Positions 36,655 through 49,855 of a stretch of DNA of 64,000 bases are shown here, piece by piece. Position numbers and translations under genes: made by a program. Under the pieces are notes generated by a model. That model had not been told where the DNA came from. It did not search any database and saw only the letters and a program-made list of their open reading frames with translations. Every line of letters starts with the position of its first letter. Position 1 is the stretch's first letter. This DNA is from Balanoglossus misakiensis (lineage: Eukaryota > Hemichordata), in contig CM082578.2 of the NCBI GenBank assembly GCA_040954595.2, positions 8,246,001 to 8,310,000 on the forward strand. Reading direction: 5' to 3'.

Positions 36655-38097
36655 TCAGGGCCAATCCCATTGGCCAGCAGGCGCTTCTCCTGCCAGTGGT
36701 TCCCACGGTTGCCATTCCGCCATTTTCCGGGCTAACTGGAGTTCTGCATTGGCCTGTGTGTAAAATACATAGGGCAAAGCATTCAATTAGGTGTATCTCA
36801 AGATAAAGCATGATGGTCAACAATTGCCCAGCTTACTGAGAAAATATTGAATGGAACAACTTGCATCATGTATGTCAGCTTTCAGAAATGATTTAATGCA
36901 CAATTGTAATGGCAGTCGTACCTGGAGTATAACTTCTTCAACTTGACCACATCCAATTTTGTTTTCTAGATCCTCAATATTTGGTGTCTGTTGAGAAAAC
37001 CACAATTACTGTATTAGTAAATTCAAACTTGTCATAAAAAAAACTTGATGGGGTTAAACTAAAGGAATAATTTTATCAGATACTGAACTTTTGATGTTGC
37101 CCAGTTGGATAACTTCACTGAAAGTAAAAAAAAAAAGTGGTTTTCCTTTTCTTGTACCAGTACTTACAGTTTTAACCGCGTCTAGCCTTCCATTAATGAT
37201 GGTTTCTGTATTCTTTCTGTACGAACAAGTCTGTGGTAGTACTTGCAAGGCAGCTAAGCACTTGGTGTACAGAATTTTCAGTTTCTGAAAAAAAGACAGC
37301 ATACAAATCATATTATTTAGGAATGACAGAGATTCCCTTTTGTTGGCTGGGTATGATTTACATTACATGTACACATTTATAATATTTAACGGTCCCGATA
37401 TTTTTATATTGCAAAATATGGTTTGAGTTACACTGGAATTCCAAGAGCAAGAACATACCTCATGTGGCCGAGTTTCCACTGCAAGGCCTACAAGACCTGT
37501 TGTCTGTGCAAAAAAAAAGAAAAGAGAGAGACACATTTTAAACTGAATCATTCAAACTCGGGCTCAAAATTCCCAGTAGCCCCTCACTAGATTTTGCCTG
37601 GTTTGTGTGTTGTACGGCAAAACAGAGCCAAATCATGAAAATGGCTGCTGCAATATTTATATACATGTACTACTATTTACTACAAGTACTCTACCAGTCC
37701 TACTAGTAGTAAGTACTTGGCCGGACACGGGAGTGGTTCAAAACAGAACACAGATGTTTACATTTTGTTTCAAAGGATAACTGAAGAAACAAACACACGC
37801 ATCATTATATTGAAAGGGTTGTTCTCACTTCTACTGTCTATGCTTTACAAATTACGTGTGGTGACCTGCGTCTGAACCGGTGCGATGCGATGGCAAGTGA
37901 CCATGAAAGTCGAAGCCCAACTCAACTACAAATATTCATCACAGGCTTCAACCAACTAGTCATAACAAGGGCAAAATACGGTACTAGAGATTGCATTTAC
38001 AAAAAATCTTTTAAAATGCTATAAAGCATCGAAATGATCGAAGGATTCTAAAATTATCAACGCATAATTTCCCTACCCTTTTCAGAGCACCAGCCAT
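36655..38097 (-). CDS. NDUFA5: NADH:ubiquinone oxidoreductase subunit A5 (B13)
   Basis: Accessory subunit of mitochondrial complex I, located in the matrix arm. Exons on the minus strand: 38097-38077, 37503-37459, 37284-37168, 36987-36922, 36753-36655 (TGA). All are in phase 0, giving 115 residues against about 116 in human. The sequence follows the family along its length: [32 protein letters not shown], a helical middle part, [20 protein letters not shown], then the tryptophan-rich end [12 protein letters not shown] and QWDWP. The first coding exon is only 21 bases, matching the human N-terminus before TTGLVGL. The ATG lies in CAAGATGGCTG, a YY1-like site often found at the start of nuclear genes for mitochondrial proteins. 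The next gene on the plus strand diverges from it, with about 1.5 kb between the two ATGs. Confidence 0.96.
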
Positions 38098-39560
38098 CTT
38101 GAGGTCATGGGGCAACGAGCATTATGGGTAATAGCCATGTCTGAAGCAACGTTTTAGTTATAGTTACAGTGTTAAAAATCCTAGAATTTTGTTTATTTTA
38201 AGATTAAAAATTACTTATTATGTCACTTTTCTTTTAAACTCATGTGGCAAAAATATGCTTAATGATCAGTTTTGTGGCGTATATAAATATATGTACAAAG
38301 TTGCAGGGTACGAGGGCAGGGGTACGAGGTTGTCGATGGCGCCATTTTGAAACATCTTTGCGTTGTCAACAGTAACATGTGTGATTGAATGTTGTGATCG
38401 GACTGTTGATTTCGGGCGACACGTTTTACAGCTTTTGCCAAGTTTTCGTGCGAATCTCGACGGGGATCTGGGAGACATGTGTAACTGTTTACCCAATCCC
38501 CCCGTTGTTTGTCGCAGCAAACTTAGCGATTGCTCTGCAGTCTCGTTTATCGACTGATGCGGATCACGATCACGGAGACACTGCATGTGTAATGGTGTAA
38601 GGAGAGTACACTGTATCAAAAATAAGGTCCCTCTATTACACTGTCTGGGAAAGTCAAATTCCGCATCACACGCAGTTCATGAATGCTACTATAGGTATGG
38701 TGCAGAGTGTGGAACGCTTTTTTGGCATTTAGAACACTAGTTTTATGTCTGGGGAATGACGATTTTCAATGAGGAAAGGGCAATCATTTTAATATCACGA
38801 GACGCCCTAGCTGCAATGATTGTAGACTACAATGATTGTAGCGGGTGCTGCTAGGTTGAGTGCCTGTGGTGTGTTCGCGAACACACTAGTCAACCCAGTA
38901 GCACCCGCTACAATCATTGCAGCTGGGGGCGCCCAAGTTCTAGCTACAATCGTTGCAGCTACCCATGTTCAAAATAACCAGGCTGGGGTTCCCCGGGCCT
39001 GAGCATATTAATTAAAGAAGGTGGCCACCACTTTGCAAAACAATAGAACTTCATTAACACATTGTATTTGTTATGTAGATTTGCTGCTATTTTTGGCAAA
39101 CAATAGAATTTCATTAACACAGCAGTTGTGTATATTAGCTACTGGGCACTATGCAATCAGAAATTCCTGGAGAGAATACTGATGGCAGCTACAATAATTG
39201 CAACACATGGGTGATAATTTCTGTTGCTTGTCACTTGTGTATTCAGCTGTCATGGCAACAGCAACAATAACAAATCCAGAAGTTTCCATGTCATATCTGC
39301 TGTCATCACATAGGCCTGTCTGGGCTACAGAAAAAAATCTCATTAAAATTTCATAAAGCACATGAAATAATGTATCATTCCTGAAAATGCCACGCTGGAA
39401 AATATTACCATTGTACTGATTTTAACTGAGAAATCAAAGGTAGATATACTGAAAGTGGTATAAAATGAAATACATATTATACATATTGTAGAGGTTTGCC
39501 AAATTTACTACATGTTAGCAGTGAGTTTGTCTATTAAACGAATTTGTTGATTTTTCAGCC
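38098..39560. other. Divergent intergenic region, NDUFA5 / ZZ-EF gene
   Basis: Lies between the NDUFA5 start (minus) and the start of the ZZ/EF-hand gene (plus), and so may hold promoters for both. An acceptor (TTTTCAG at 39552-39558) two bases before the ATG at 39561 implies at least one non-coding upstream exon of the plus-strand gene in or near this region, but its position cannot be fixed. The family A MITE at 38808-38925 sits here. Confidence 0.5.
38808..38925. mobile_element. Foldback MITE, family A, copy 2
   Basis: Arms carry AGCTGCAATGATTGTAG and GCGGGTGCTGCT on the left and AGCACCCGCTACAATCATTG on the right, shared with 13584-13666. The loop contains the perfect 18-base palindrome GTGTGTTCGCGAACACAC (38869-38886). 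The left arm has an extra copy of the CAATGATTGTAG segment. Another small palindrome with the same words (AGCTACAATCGTTGCAGCT) follows at 38941-38959. Confidence 0.75.
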
Positions 39561-42500
39561 ATGGATCACAAATCAGGATCAGTGATGGCATTTTGTGCAG
39601 GGGCAGCAGTTGGAGTGCTGGTGCTGGTGTCTGCGTCTCAAATCCAGTGGTGTTGGTATCAGTGGAGGAGAAAGAAGGCGGCATTGCAAGAAGCAAACAG
39701 GTTGACTGAAAGTATCCAAGGTACAAAACAACAAGAAAACAATACTGCTGTGTCAGTTCTTTGAGTGATGAATGTCTGATATCGTGGATAACGCTTCAGT
39801 GTTCTCTCCTGAGCAGTTTATATACCAGTGGCCCCTATCCTTTAATTTTTGGAAAAACAATAGAAGCTCATTAACATGATAATATCTATTATTATTATGT
39901 AAATGAGTCGCTATGGGGAGAACACTGCACTTAAGAAAGTTGCTGTTATAGAAGTTGCAGTTTTGTACTCTTAAAGATGGAGACGCTGCTTGTTTTCATG
40001 AATATATATGACTGGAGAGCAAACACAGTGCTAAAAAAACGAGACCATTATATTTCTTCAACAGCACTGGTTGAATCAGAAAGAAGGGAGAATGCACGAG
40101 AGAACGTAATGAATGAAAGCGCTCTTCTGAACACGGCGGCAGAGATGCAGCATTCCATAATGGTGACACAGAACAGATCGTTTCACAACGATGAACACCT
40201 CGAAGACCCTCTGGACCCACTGGAACACCAAAGCGCGAAGGACAGTCAGAGTCTGTTGAATTTACTCTTTAATATCGCCGAGGTGCAGGGAAGGAGAGGT
40301 GAGCATGTTCTCACAGTTGTACATAGCGTTTTGGAATATCTGGCAGGAGATGAATAGACTAAGAGGATGAACTGCAACGGTGAATCATAAATGTATAGCA
40401 GCTGGATGACAGAACACACTTTAGGTACAGATTTTCAGTAGCATCCCTACTTGTATATTGTTGCACACTTCTGTTCCTTGAGGTTCTGTCCTGTTCATTT
40501 TCAGAAGGCTACGTCCACAGAGGCATCTCCTGCAATGTTTGTAATGCCAGTCCACTGTGTGGAGTCAGATACAGGGTGAGACAACAAAGTTTTTTTTTTT
40601 ACTTTTGCGTGATCTCTTCCATCCATTTGTCATATTCTTACTCTCCCCCTTCTGATTTCTGTCTGTCTATTTTTCCATCCATCCATCCAGATCTGTCCAT
40701 CCATCCATCCATCCATCCATCCAACAAACCACCCACCCACCCTTGGCTCAATCCGTCAACTCCATCCATAAATCAATGCAAATCATCCATCTACCTCTAC
40801 GTACCTGCCTACCCACTGAGTGGACTCTGATGTTATCAGAATGAATGATGGAATATGTCAAATATTTCATGCTGACCTATATTTACAAAAAGTACAATGT
40901 ACTACAAAAGTCTCAGCGGTATTTTTATTCACCATACTTTTTGTATGCAGTGCGCAAACTGTGTTGACTATGATATATGCGAAAGATGTGAGGCCCGTGA
41001 CTGCCACAACAGGAATCATTTATTCATCAAGATAAAGGTACCTGTCCCGCCCTTAGCCAATCCAAGGCAGCCTCTCTTTAAACAAGTCTACTCAGGTGAG
41101 TCATTCTGTGTCACAGATGTGACTGCTTGAATTTTTTGAACTGTCAGGGTTTGTGTCAATGACTGGGTCTTGCTGTCATGTGTCGTATCATTAAGACAAT
41201 TGTTCTGAAAGTACAGGAGCTGATAAGGCTGTCTGGGTTAACAGTACTTTATGAAAAAAGTCCGCAAATTAGGTTATCTATGGACATGTAGAACAGAACA
41301 CCAAATCAACTCGCAAGCCTCCATCACTGTTTGAAATTAGCTTCAACCGTGACTGTATGTGACTTTGTCGAACATGTAAACTGAGAAGAGAAATGCAAAT
41401 TGAATAAGCAGAGAAATTTCATAATAAAATTGAAGGAGTTAAAAAATGACAGCTTTTCCCAAGAAAAAAAAGGAAAACACCAAGGGAATGGAACAATTTT
41501 ATTGTGTAGTTATCATAATGTTTGGTGTCATTCAGTTTGAAAGTTTGCATCAAACCAAAGAAATAATTATTGGGTATCAATTTTACTTTGTAAGGAAATT
41601 CACTTCAAGTAAAGTAAGTGTGTTTTGTGTAATACAGGTAAAGAAGAAATGGTGACGAAATTAACATGGCAACAGATCGCAAAGCTGAAATCACAAACAT
41701 ACTGTAAGTGTGACTGTCAAAGAACATGTGGGATTCTATGAGTGACAAAACATTTGTGAATACTGGGACTACATGTAGTTGTAACAGTGCATGCATGTTG
41801 TGGTTGCTCAGTGTTATATGTCCACTGATCTGCGCAGTGGCTTGGGTCAATTTTGACTTCCCTCCAACGTTAACAAAGTAATCTGAATGATCTGAATGGC
41901 CTGCTAATGTAAGACTAACCCCAGGTCAAAGTTCATGTGAAATTCAAACAGAATAAAAGGTGGCACTATCGAGTAACCAAGCAATTCGTGCCAGACTTCA
42001 TTGTATGATATCTTGTTTCAATAATCTACGTGTAAATGACACATTATGCATATATTCCTGGCTGTAGCGGTTGCTGACTCGTGATAACCTTTGTGGTTCA
42101 AATCTAACATTGAAAAAAAGGCTACAACCACAAGCTCTGGAAATTATCCCACTAAACAGTGCAGTATGTTTGGCTCTTTTAACATTCAACTCGTACGTTG
42201 ACTTGGATAGGTGGTCAGCGTAGAAATGTACCTGTTTAGACAGGATCCTTAGTACTGAAGAATTTCCCTTGACCAGTATTTTTCAGTTTTTAAGAGATTG
42301 TATGTTGATTTATCATATCAGGTGCTGCAGTAAAATTTGTTAAATTATTGTTTGATATCAATTGCAGAAAGTAATTCTTTCCAGGTGACTGTAAGTGCAG
42401 AATAGGTTCTCATCTTATGCATCTGATAGATCCTCTTTTCTGTTTTCTGTACAGTTGATCAATTTGAAATTGAATCGTTACACGAGCAATACAAATCCCT

Positions 42501-45500
42501 GTGTACATCAGAGAATGGAATCAGTCGAGAAGTGTATGACACGTGTCTGGGTCCACTTGGCCAGGAGAAGAACTTAGTCTTAGATAGACTGTTTAAGGTA
42601 AATCAACCGTTCATCTTGTGTGTTAGTGAGTTATATGATGGTGAGCACACTCAAAATGAACATTTTAAGTTTGTTTTTACTTTCCTTTATTTTACATTGT
42701 AAGGAAGGAAAGAGAATTCCTGTGGATGTAGATCAGATGAGGATTTCATTTACAATGAATTCTGTTGATATAAAAGTCAGTTTCGTAATATTTTGAAATG
42801 ATTACTTACCTTTGCTTTCTCATTTCATCATTGTATCACAAGAATGAATAATAATTGTCACACGGTCTTGTCTGACATTTGTAGTATCAAAACTGATTTC
42901 GTGCAAATGTCCAGTCGCAGAATTTGCAGTTTCTTGTCATGGATGGATGTGTATGTCAAAACTGACATTATGTTGACCCACTTTTCCAGTTTTATGACAA
43001 AAATGAAGATGGTTACATTGACTTCGAGGAGATGGTACATGGACTGTCTGTCCTGGTCAAAGGAAACCACAAGGAAAAAGTGGAGTGTAAGTATACTGCC
43101 CTCTTTAGTTAAGTTTGAAATGGTCTTTTGTTTAGTCCTGGTGTGGTGCTATACAAAGCAAAGGGACTATTAAAGTGCATTGTGTCTGTCTGTCAGTTTC
43201 TTTAACCTTCGCATAAGGAATGTAACAATAAATGTGTTTTGATTGTAGATGCCTTTGCAGGATATGACTTGGATAGTGTTGGTGGTATAAGCAGAGATAA
43301 TCTCCAGAAGATGTTTAAAGCTTATTTCTATATTTCCATTGAGCTGGTGAGAGATGTTGTCAAGGCTTGTGAGGAAGAAATGGTGAGTTTTGGTAGCGAG
43401 TGATTTTTTTTCTCTGTAGTTGTGCACGTGTGTGTGAGATTGGAGAGAAATAGAAAGAGCAAGAGAGAGAGAGAAGTTACTGGTCCCTGCATTTTCAGAT
43501 CCATCATACCAAATGACAGAAAGATTGTGAGAACTATTATCAGCGCCACCAATAGAAGATAATGCTCATTTACTTTGTTTTTCTCTCTCAGATGTCCAAT
43601 TTTGATGACAGCCAAGGCAAGCCAGTATCTTCTCTCTTTAGTGCACCAATCCCATCAGATACCGGAGCAGTGGCACCCAATATCAAAACGCCCTTCCCTG
43701 GAAATCCTGGTGGCAGGTATGTGATCAAAGGAGAGATATCCAACTCTACATACTACATACCTATAGTTTCCACTTTGTACTTTGACTTTGGTACTTAATC
43801 AGTCTGGCTGTGCTATGAAAGAAAAAAAAAGATGAGATTTCACCTATGTGTATTTTAAATCATATTTGTGAAATTTCAATTTCTCGTCTTCCGTCCAGAG
43901 AAGGAATGTGGCCTGTAATGGAAGCCATGTCACAAGATGCTATAGATGAGATGGTTGTTAATATCTTCAAAATGGCTGATGTAGACATAGATGAAAGGTA
44001 GGGCAAACTCTTTTAAAAGATTCTGTGAATGTCTTTGTCTGTGTTAATGCACACTTTTGTATGTTTTATATAAGTTCTAATACTGTAAAACGGGGTTATT
44101 TTCGCGAGCAATAAATTTTTGTGAAATTTGTGAGAGCCAAAAAACGTAAAAATAAAAGTCGCATAAGATGTTTTTCGGAGATAATGATGCAGTAAGTAAA
44201 ATATGAGAACGCAAAAATTAATCCTTGCGTCTAATGTCTACTTAGGATAGGATGACTGAAACAGGTGCAAACCCCCTGTACAAAGCCAGTCCCCCAGAGC
44301 AATGAGAAGTGCCTTGCTCAAGGACTCAACATCGCAGCTCCCTCACATTCACAGCATTGAACTGCTGATGTGTTGAATCTGTATGTTCCTAATATCTGTA
44401 GAATCCAAATGCACGTCCGCTGCATTGAATCTTCAACTGGCATTTTCTAGTTCGAAGTTCATGTTTCATCTAGGCGCAATTCCGGGAAGAGATAGATGAA
44501 GGACACACTCGGTCGCCCAGGGAAGGTTTACTTACCTGGAGAGTGCACCTTTTGCCTTCAATCGAATTACAGCACGGCAAATTGAGTTATATTTCGTCTG
44601 CCCTGAGTGCCGGCACTTAGCCAGCCCGGTGTAATTCCAGGCAATAAACAGAGGAGATCTGTTCTATCAGCGTCTTTAAAAATCAATTGCGTATTCCCGC
44701 TCATGGGGCCGAACCAATTAACCCACATCCCATTGGTTGTCGTGGCAACTTGTTGCCCCGAATTCAACTTTGTGGCTTTGTGTGATTCTCACTGATGCTC
44801 TTACAGCTGAGGTGAGAAGAATAAAGTCTGTTTATTCAAGCATAAGTGGACATGTAATTGTGTTTTGACAGCGGCAGTTTTGCTCAAGGGGAGCTGAACT
44901 GGTACTTATAAAGCAGTCGCCCTTATCATCCAAGTTCCCCCACAAAGGCACTGTCGTCAGTGAAAGCCCCCCAACTTAACCCTTTCACCCCCAATTCACT
45001 TTATAGAGGTCCAGGTTTACAATAGAAAACAATGGATTTGGACCAAACCTTTGGTGGTGTAATGGATAAAAACCATGCCACCCCCCAAACTTCGATACAA
45101 CCCTACCACCTGGATAATGAGTGTTACTTCAGTCTGGTAGTTCAAAAGACAAGAAGGACATCTGATAAAGTCTTTCTTTGTAACATCAGTCCTCAACAAG
45201 TTTTGCTATTCCTAGCACTCACAATGAGGAATGTTGAGACTGAAATAAGAAACACAGTCCATACAACTAAAATGTGATAAAAGACATTGGCGCAGAAAAA
45301 AACATACATACATGTATTACATACATTCACTCACCCACGCTCACACTCATAATTTGTTATGGTAGCTGGAAATGCTTGATGATGTGATTATTGTTATCTC
45401 TGTAATCTGACCTCTAGGGTATGAAATATTATCATCCTCCTTCCATGCATACTAAATAATAATAACTGTCATCATAATAAATATTTTAACTTGTAAAACA

Positions 45501-48500
45501 TTCAGCTAACATGAACACCCAGTAGAGCCATGTTGTCATTCAACCTCAAATATGTTGTCATTCAACCTCAAATAATCCATTTTTTTCATTCATAGCACGT
45601 GAAAGGCTTAATTCAATTTATGTGATAATATTTAATACATGACACTGACAGAAAAGAACAATAACAGACAGTTTCTCTGCATTTGTCATTCAATGTGGCT
45701 CTTGTCAAATTCTATTTCTTTGATGCACCGCTGTCGTTTGATAAAAATCATGAAATATTTCTCACAGAATAAGTTATCTGATTTCTCTACTGATCTCAAA
45801 GAAGAAGCTCGTTTGCTGTATTAGGCTTACGTGCCAAATCCCACAATCCAGGGTTACCCTATAAATCATAATGGCGCAGAAATGGGTCACAGATATGATT
45901 TTTTTTACATATAGAGTGGTGAATTTTTCAATTTGGTATGCATTAAAGGTTTCATTTTTTTTACTCAAATATTTTTTATCTGATGGGTAATTCTGTCAAA
46001 CCCTGGGGGAAGGATAAGAAGTGTGATTCATGGTTTGATATTGAGACATCAAAAACAGATGACGTTGCAGCCAATAGATTTGATAAGGACATCAGACTGT
46101 CCTCAACAGTGCCTAAGAAAATCCCCATACACAAGCGTTAGTTTCAGATTCAGTTCGTGCCCAAGGCTTTATCTAAGTAAAAACATTTTGCAATACCAGA
46201 GGTATGCTCATTTTATAGCTTCACGTAAAGCGCCCAACAGGCTAGTGTTTTCTTGAATCAGTGGCTAGTATGTACTGCAAATGGAGACGACAATATGCTT
46301 TAAAATCTTTTATGATAACTGCACCGTTCCATAGCTTCATGTTTGTACAGCGGTGATCATTTCAAGTATTTTATTCGCCGTGGTTCTTAATATTTACAAA
46401 ACGGCAAAAAAGTCTGACTTTAAGTAAGTCCAGAGTTTAACATCCATCATCTAGTCATGCTTCCCGCACTCAGAATCTGTAATTGCATTTCAGAGACTAA
46501 AATGAGATAAAATGTCTCAGTAAACACACGTCTTATCTCAGTTTACACTGTATAGTGGCAGTTTGGTCTCTCGTTCTCCCGACCTCTGAAACATTGGATG
46601 AAAAATGTTTGCAAAAGACACGGATGCCGTGCGCATGTATACACTTTTGAAAGGGTTTAAATATAGAATGCATTAAAAGGGTTTATAACCGTAATAATGA
46701 TTTGAGGTACATGTTTTCGTCCGTTTCAGCAGGTGTGTTTACTGAACACCTCCATTAAAATTCACGATACTGTTTTTTATTCTTTCTCAGACTTTATGAT
46801 TGTGATACTGATAGTTCAGAAATTGTTACTTAAGCAGTGAAATTTTCAGTTTATAGTTCATTGACTGCCAAGAACAGAATCGGCATTTGCTTCATAACGG
46901 AAACCATCATACTTTTTATATTGATGGAGAAATCATTGCATCAGCTCAGGCTTACAAGTATCTGCTAGTATTTGAAGAACCTCTAAAAACTAGACTCCTC
47001 TGAAAACTAGCAGTTTTCTCACCCCTTTGATGTGATGTTTTAATTCGCTTCATATACATGTACATCACAACATAAAAGTGTAAGACCCAAACTATCAGTT
47101 CTAATCATTAAACAGAGAACTCGATACCTTCTAATGAAACTTGACTTTTTCAATCAATTCAGCAATTGCATGGGAGAGAGATGACAGCGCTTCCTTCAAT
47201 GCTTTGTCCGATTCACAATCGATAACTATAGTCAAGTTTGTTAATTTTCCATTCAAACGTCAGTGCCTTGATTGAACTGTGTGTGAAAAGAATGCCGTGC
47301 CACTGTGAGCCGTCATTGAAATCCGCCTTCTTGAACATTTGTGTGAAAATCAAACAAACGTTCACTCTCAGTGTGTTCGTAATATGTGCAGTTTCTTTGA
47401 ATTATTTGCAGTGGTGTGTATGTGTTTGTGTTTGTTGAAATTCTCTGGAGAAATCAGCAGACGCTATCAAGACAAAGGCTCTCCGTGTGTGTGAGCCTTT
47501 CATTTTTTTTAAATTTGTCCTGAACAAATGACATGAAATATTGAGATTCATTTGTGTCGCGAATCTTCTCTGTCGCAGTATCTAATATGTAAACTGTGAT
47601 GATTTTCATGTTTTGTATTGAAATGGGCCTCTCATAATTACTACATCTTGAGGAAATTGCCCAATATTGCTCATCATTTACAGGAAAGGTCGCACTGTAC
47701 CACATTTCTGTATTGGTATTCATCATCCATTTTAGAGATGAAGAAAACGTATTTTTTTTCTGTGAATACCCTTAGCTTAGGATAATAATTTGGATCAGCC
47801 GTTCATGGCAGCAGCACTCCTACGTGTATACATGAATATGCATGTATTTCTCCTGGCAGGGTGTTCAACTTATGGGCCTGACAAACGCAACACTACTTCC
47901 TCAATGATCTGTGAAATTCCTTTCAATACTCAGAGAATTTTTCCTCAATTTCATCTCAGCGTATAAGCAGCTGTTATTATGAATAACATATATGCTATAG
48001 AGAACTTCAATCTTAAAAACCGCATCATTTTTTTGGTTGTAATCTTACACAAGACTGGAGTGATATCTGTCAGTCTGATTAATAGCTGCAATTATCGGTG
48101 GAATGAAATGATGAAACCTTTTGGTAAATGCAGAAATTACATTTGATGAGAAATGTTGCATATTTTGAACCTCGGCCAGTGCATTAGATGTCTGGGCTCT
48201 ATATAATAACTCTCTTTCAATTTTATATGATCATCATAATTAAAATTCTTTATATTGAACTACAGAAAGGCGAAAGGTTCTTTGAATGGGGTCAAAGGTC
48301 ACCTGATATCCCAGTTCCTTGGGTTTTAGTGTTGATTGAACCGGATAAGCAAGGGTGCAGTTTGGGCCATTTATAAAGTAATGAATAATTCATAATAATA
48401 TCCTGAAAGAGTATTAATGCCGCAGTTGTTGTGGAATGATAATTGGTGACTAAGTATCGCTGTCTCAGATCTGACATTTATGAGAATGATAAGAAGAACC

Positions 48501-49855
48501 CACCCAGAATAAGAGATCTCAATCGTTCGCTGTATATACATGTATGTGTTTGTATGAGGCCATACCAAATTAATCTGTTGTTGCGCAGGAGGTGACAGCT
48601 TGTTTTCCAAGTGGAATTGTCCTTGTGTGGGCGAGTTGTGTTTAATTCAAATGTAACAAATGATACCTATTAAAATGATGCGTCGGTCATCACACCCCGT
48701 TCCAGAAAAAAATAACTTGAAAATTGTAAGATGGGCCATATTTTGCGTCATAAACCAAATTTTTTTCAAAATGCCATAAAAATGTTAAGAGCTAAATACA
48801 CATTCTAAAATTTCTCCAGAAGCAAAGAAAGTAGAGTATGTCAGCATCAATAAATGATTTGATTGAGTGAACCAAGGTATGCACTGTTGTGTCACGAATA
48901 TGATTGATTCAGAATGAGGTCAAGGCTGACTTCAATGGAGGGAAAATTTGAGCCAGGGCATACGACAACAAGACTTTGCTAGCTTTATGTATAATTAATG
49001 AAGAAGAACAAATACCCAGTACTCCTATGTTTTCACGTACTTCCCAGTAAGATCCGATTATTAATACATTATATGTATTATGTAAGCAATGAACCATGTT
49101 TGTACATTGAGATGACATGTATACTCACAACATAGGCCAGTCTTGGTATTCTCCACACTGTTCCCATGGTAACATTACCTCCAGCACATTTTACAGTATT
49201 TTTATGTAAGCCATCACGTTTGGGTTGGTTATGCCCTATATTTATGTTGAACCAAAGAAATATGTCTGTTAATGTTCTCCACAGTGATGTTTATCCTTTG
49301 GGTCCCAAATAAGCTCACAAACTAAAGTCCCAAATGAAAATTACCATAAAAAGAGGGAAAAAATTGTAAAAATTAAACATTGCAAATGAAGTGAGGATGT
49401 AAATTTGTCAGGGAAAATAAGGACCTTGATTGATGACAGAATGCTAATTAAAATCAACAATAAATCAAACATGCAAACACAATAGATAACATAACACAAG
49501 AATACAACGAATACAACGTCGTACTTCATCATGTATATTTTTGAAAGTATGCACGGGTCTACAGTAAACATCATACAGCCAAGAAAAGCTGTCTGAGTCG
49601 AATCCAGAAAGGGTGGCATCCTGATTCTGGCTTTAATAACTCTCACAAAGTTTCTAATCATACCTGAAATGTGCCAGTAAAATGATACGCACATTTGTAT
49701 GTTTTCGGCCATACTTCTAACATTCAACTGATTTCGAATACACCTCTCTCTCTCTCTCTCTCTCTTCCAGAATTTCTTTTGAAGATTTTGAGAAGCTAGC
49801 CGTTCTGGACAATTCTCTGATTGCATGGTTTGACGCTCTGGGCACGGTGTTCTAG
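39561..49855 (+). CDS. Membrane-anchored ZZ zinc finger / EF-hand protein
   Basis: Exons: 39561-39720, 40065-40298, 40505-40575, 40951-41095, 41638-41703, 42455-42597, 42990-43086, 43249-43382, 43592-43716, 43899-43997, 49771-49855 (TAG). Phases agree throughout and give 452 residues. Residues 9-26 form one N-terminal hydrophobic helix followed by WRRKK, a likely signal-anchor. A ZZ-type zinc finger at 136-178 has C141/C144, C156/C159, C165/C168 and H174/H178 as ligands; ZZ fingers bind protein partners. The C-terminal half is an EF-hand domain: a canonical loop [12 protein letters not shown] (276-287), a degenerate loop at 312-323 ending in N, and a third loop starting DVDIDERISFED (419-430). 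The third is split by a 5.8 kb intron. An extra EF-like helix pair lies around 238-273. The layout suggests a calcium sensor tethered to a membrane. I know no human gene with this exact order (ZZEF1 is far larger), so no symbol is given. Confidence 0.88.
40674..40743. repeat. (ATCC)n tetranucleotide repeat
   Basis: Two runs of CCAT/ATCC repeats separated by a short non-repeat stretch, in the intron that splits the ZZ zinc finger coding sequence. Confidence 0.95.
44266..44340 (+). repeat. Possible SINE-like fragment
   Basis: Contains GAAGTGCCTTGCTCAAGGAC, a word string I associate with interspersed repeats in several marine animal genomes. It lies in the last intron of the ZZ/EF-hand gene. 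The boundaries and class cannot be set from the sequence alone. Confidence 0.3.
44975..45075 (+). repeat. Dispersed repeat, family D, copy
   Basis: AACCCTTTCACCCCCAATTC, TAGAGGTCCAGGTTTAC and AGAAAACAATGGATTTGGAC occur in order, as in the minus-oriented copy at 19905-20025 and the partial copy at 28071-28135. Confidence 0.6.
49744..49765. repeat. (TC)n tract forming the last exon's polypyrimidine tract
   Basis: A TC dinucleotide run directly precedes the acceptor TTCCAG of the final exon of the ZZ/EF-hand gene, so the microsatellite doubles as the polypyrimidine tract of a 5.8 kb intron. Confidence 0.85.

Noticed and set aside
42702-42780. Possible extra exon after an AG between ZZ/EF-hand exons 6 and 7
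   Set aside because: Joining exon 6 directly to 42990 gives an uninterrupted EF-hand helix and loop (DRLFK then FYDKNEDG). An insertion there would break it.
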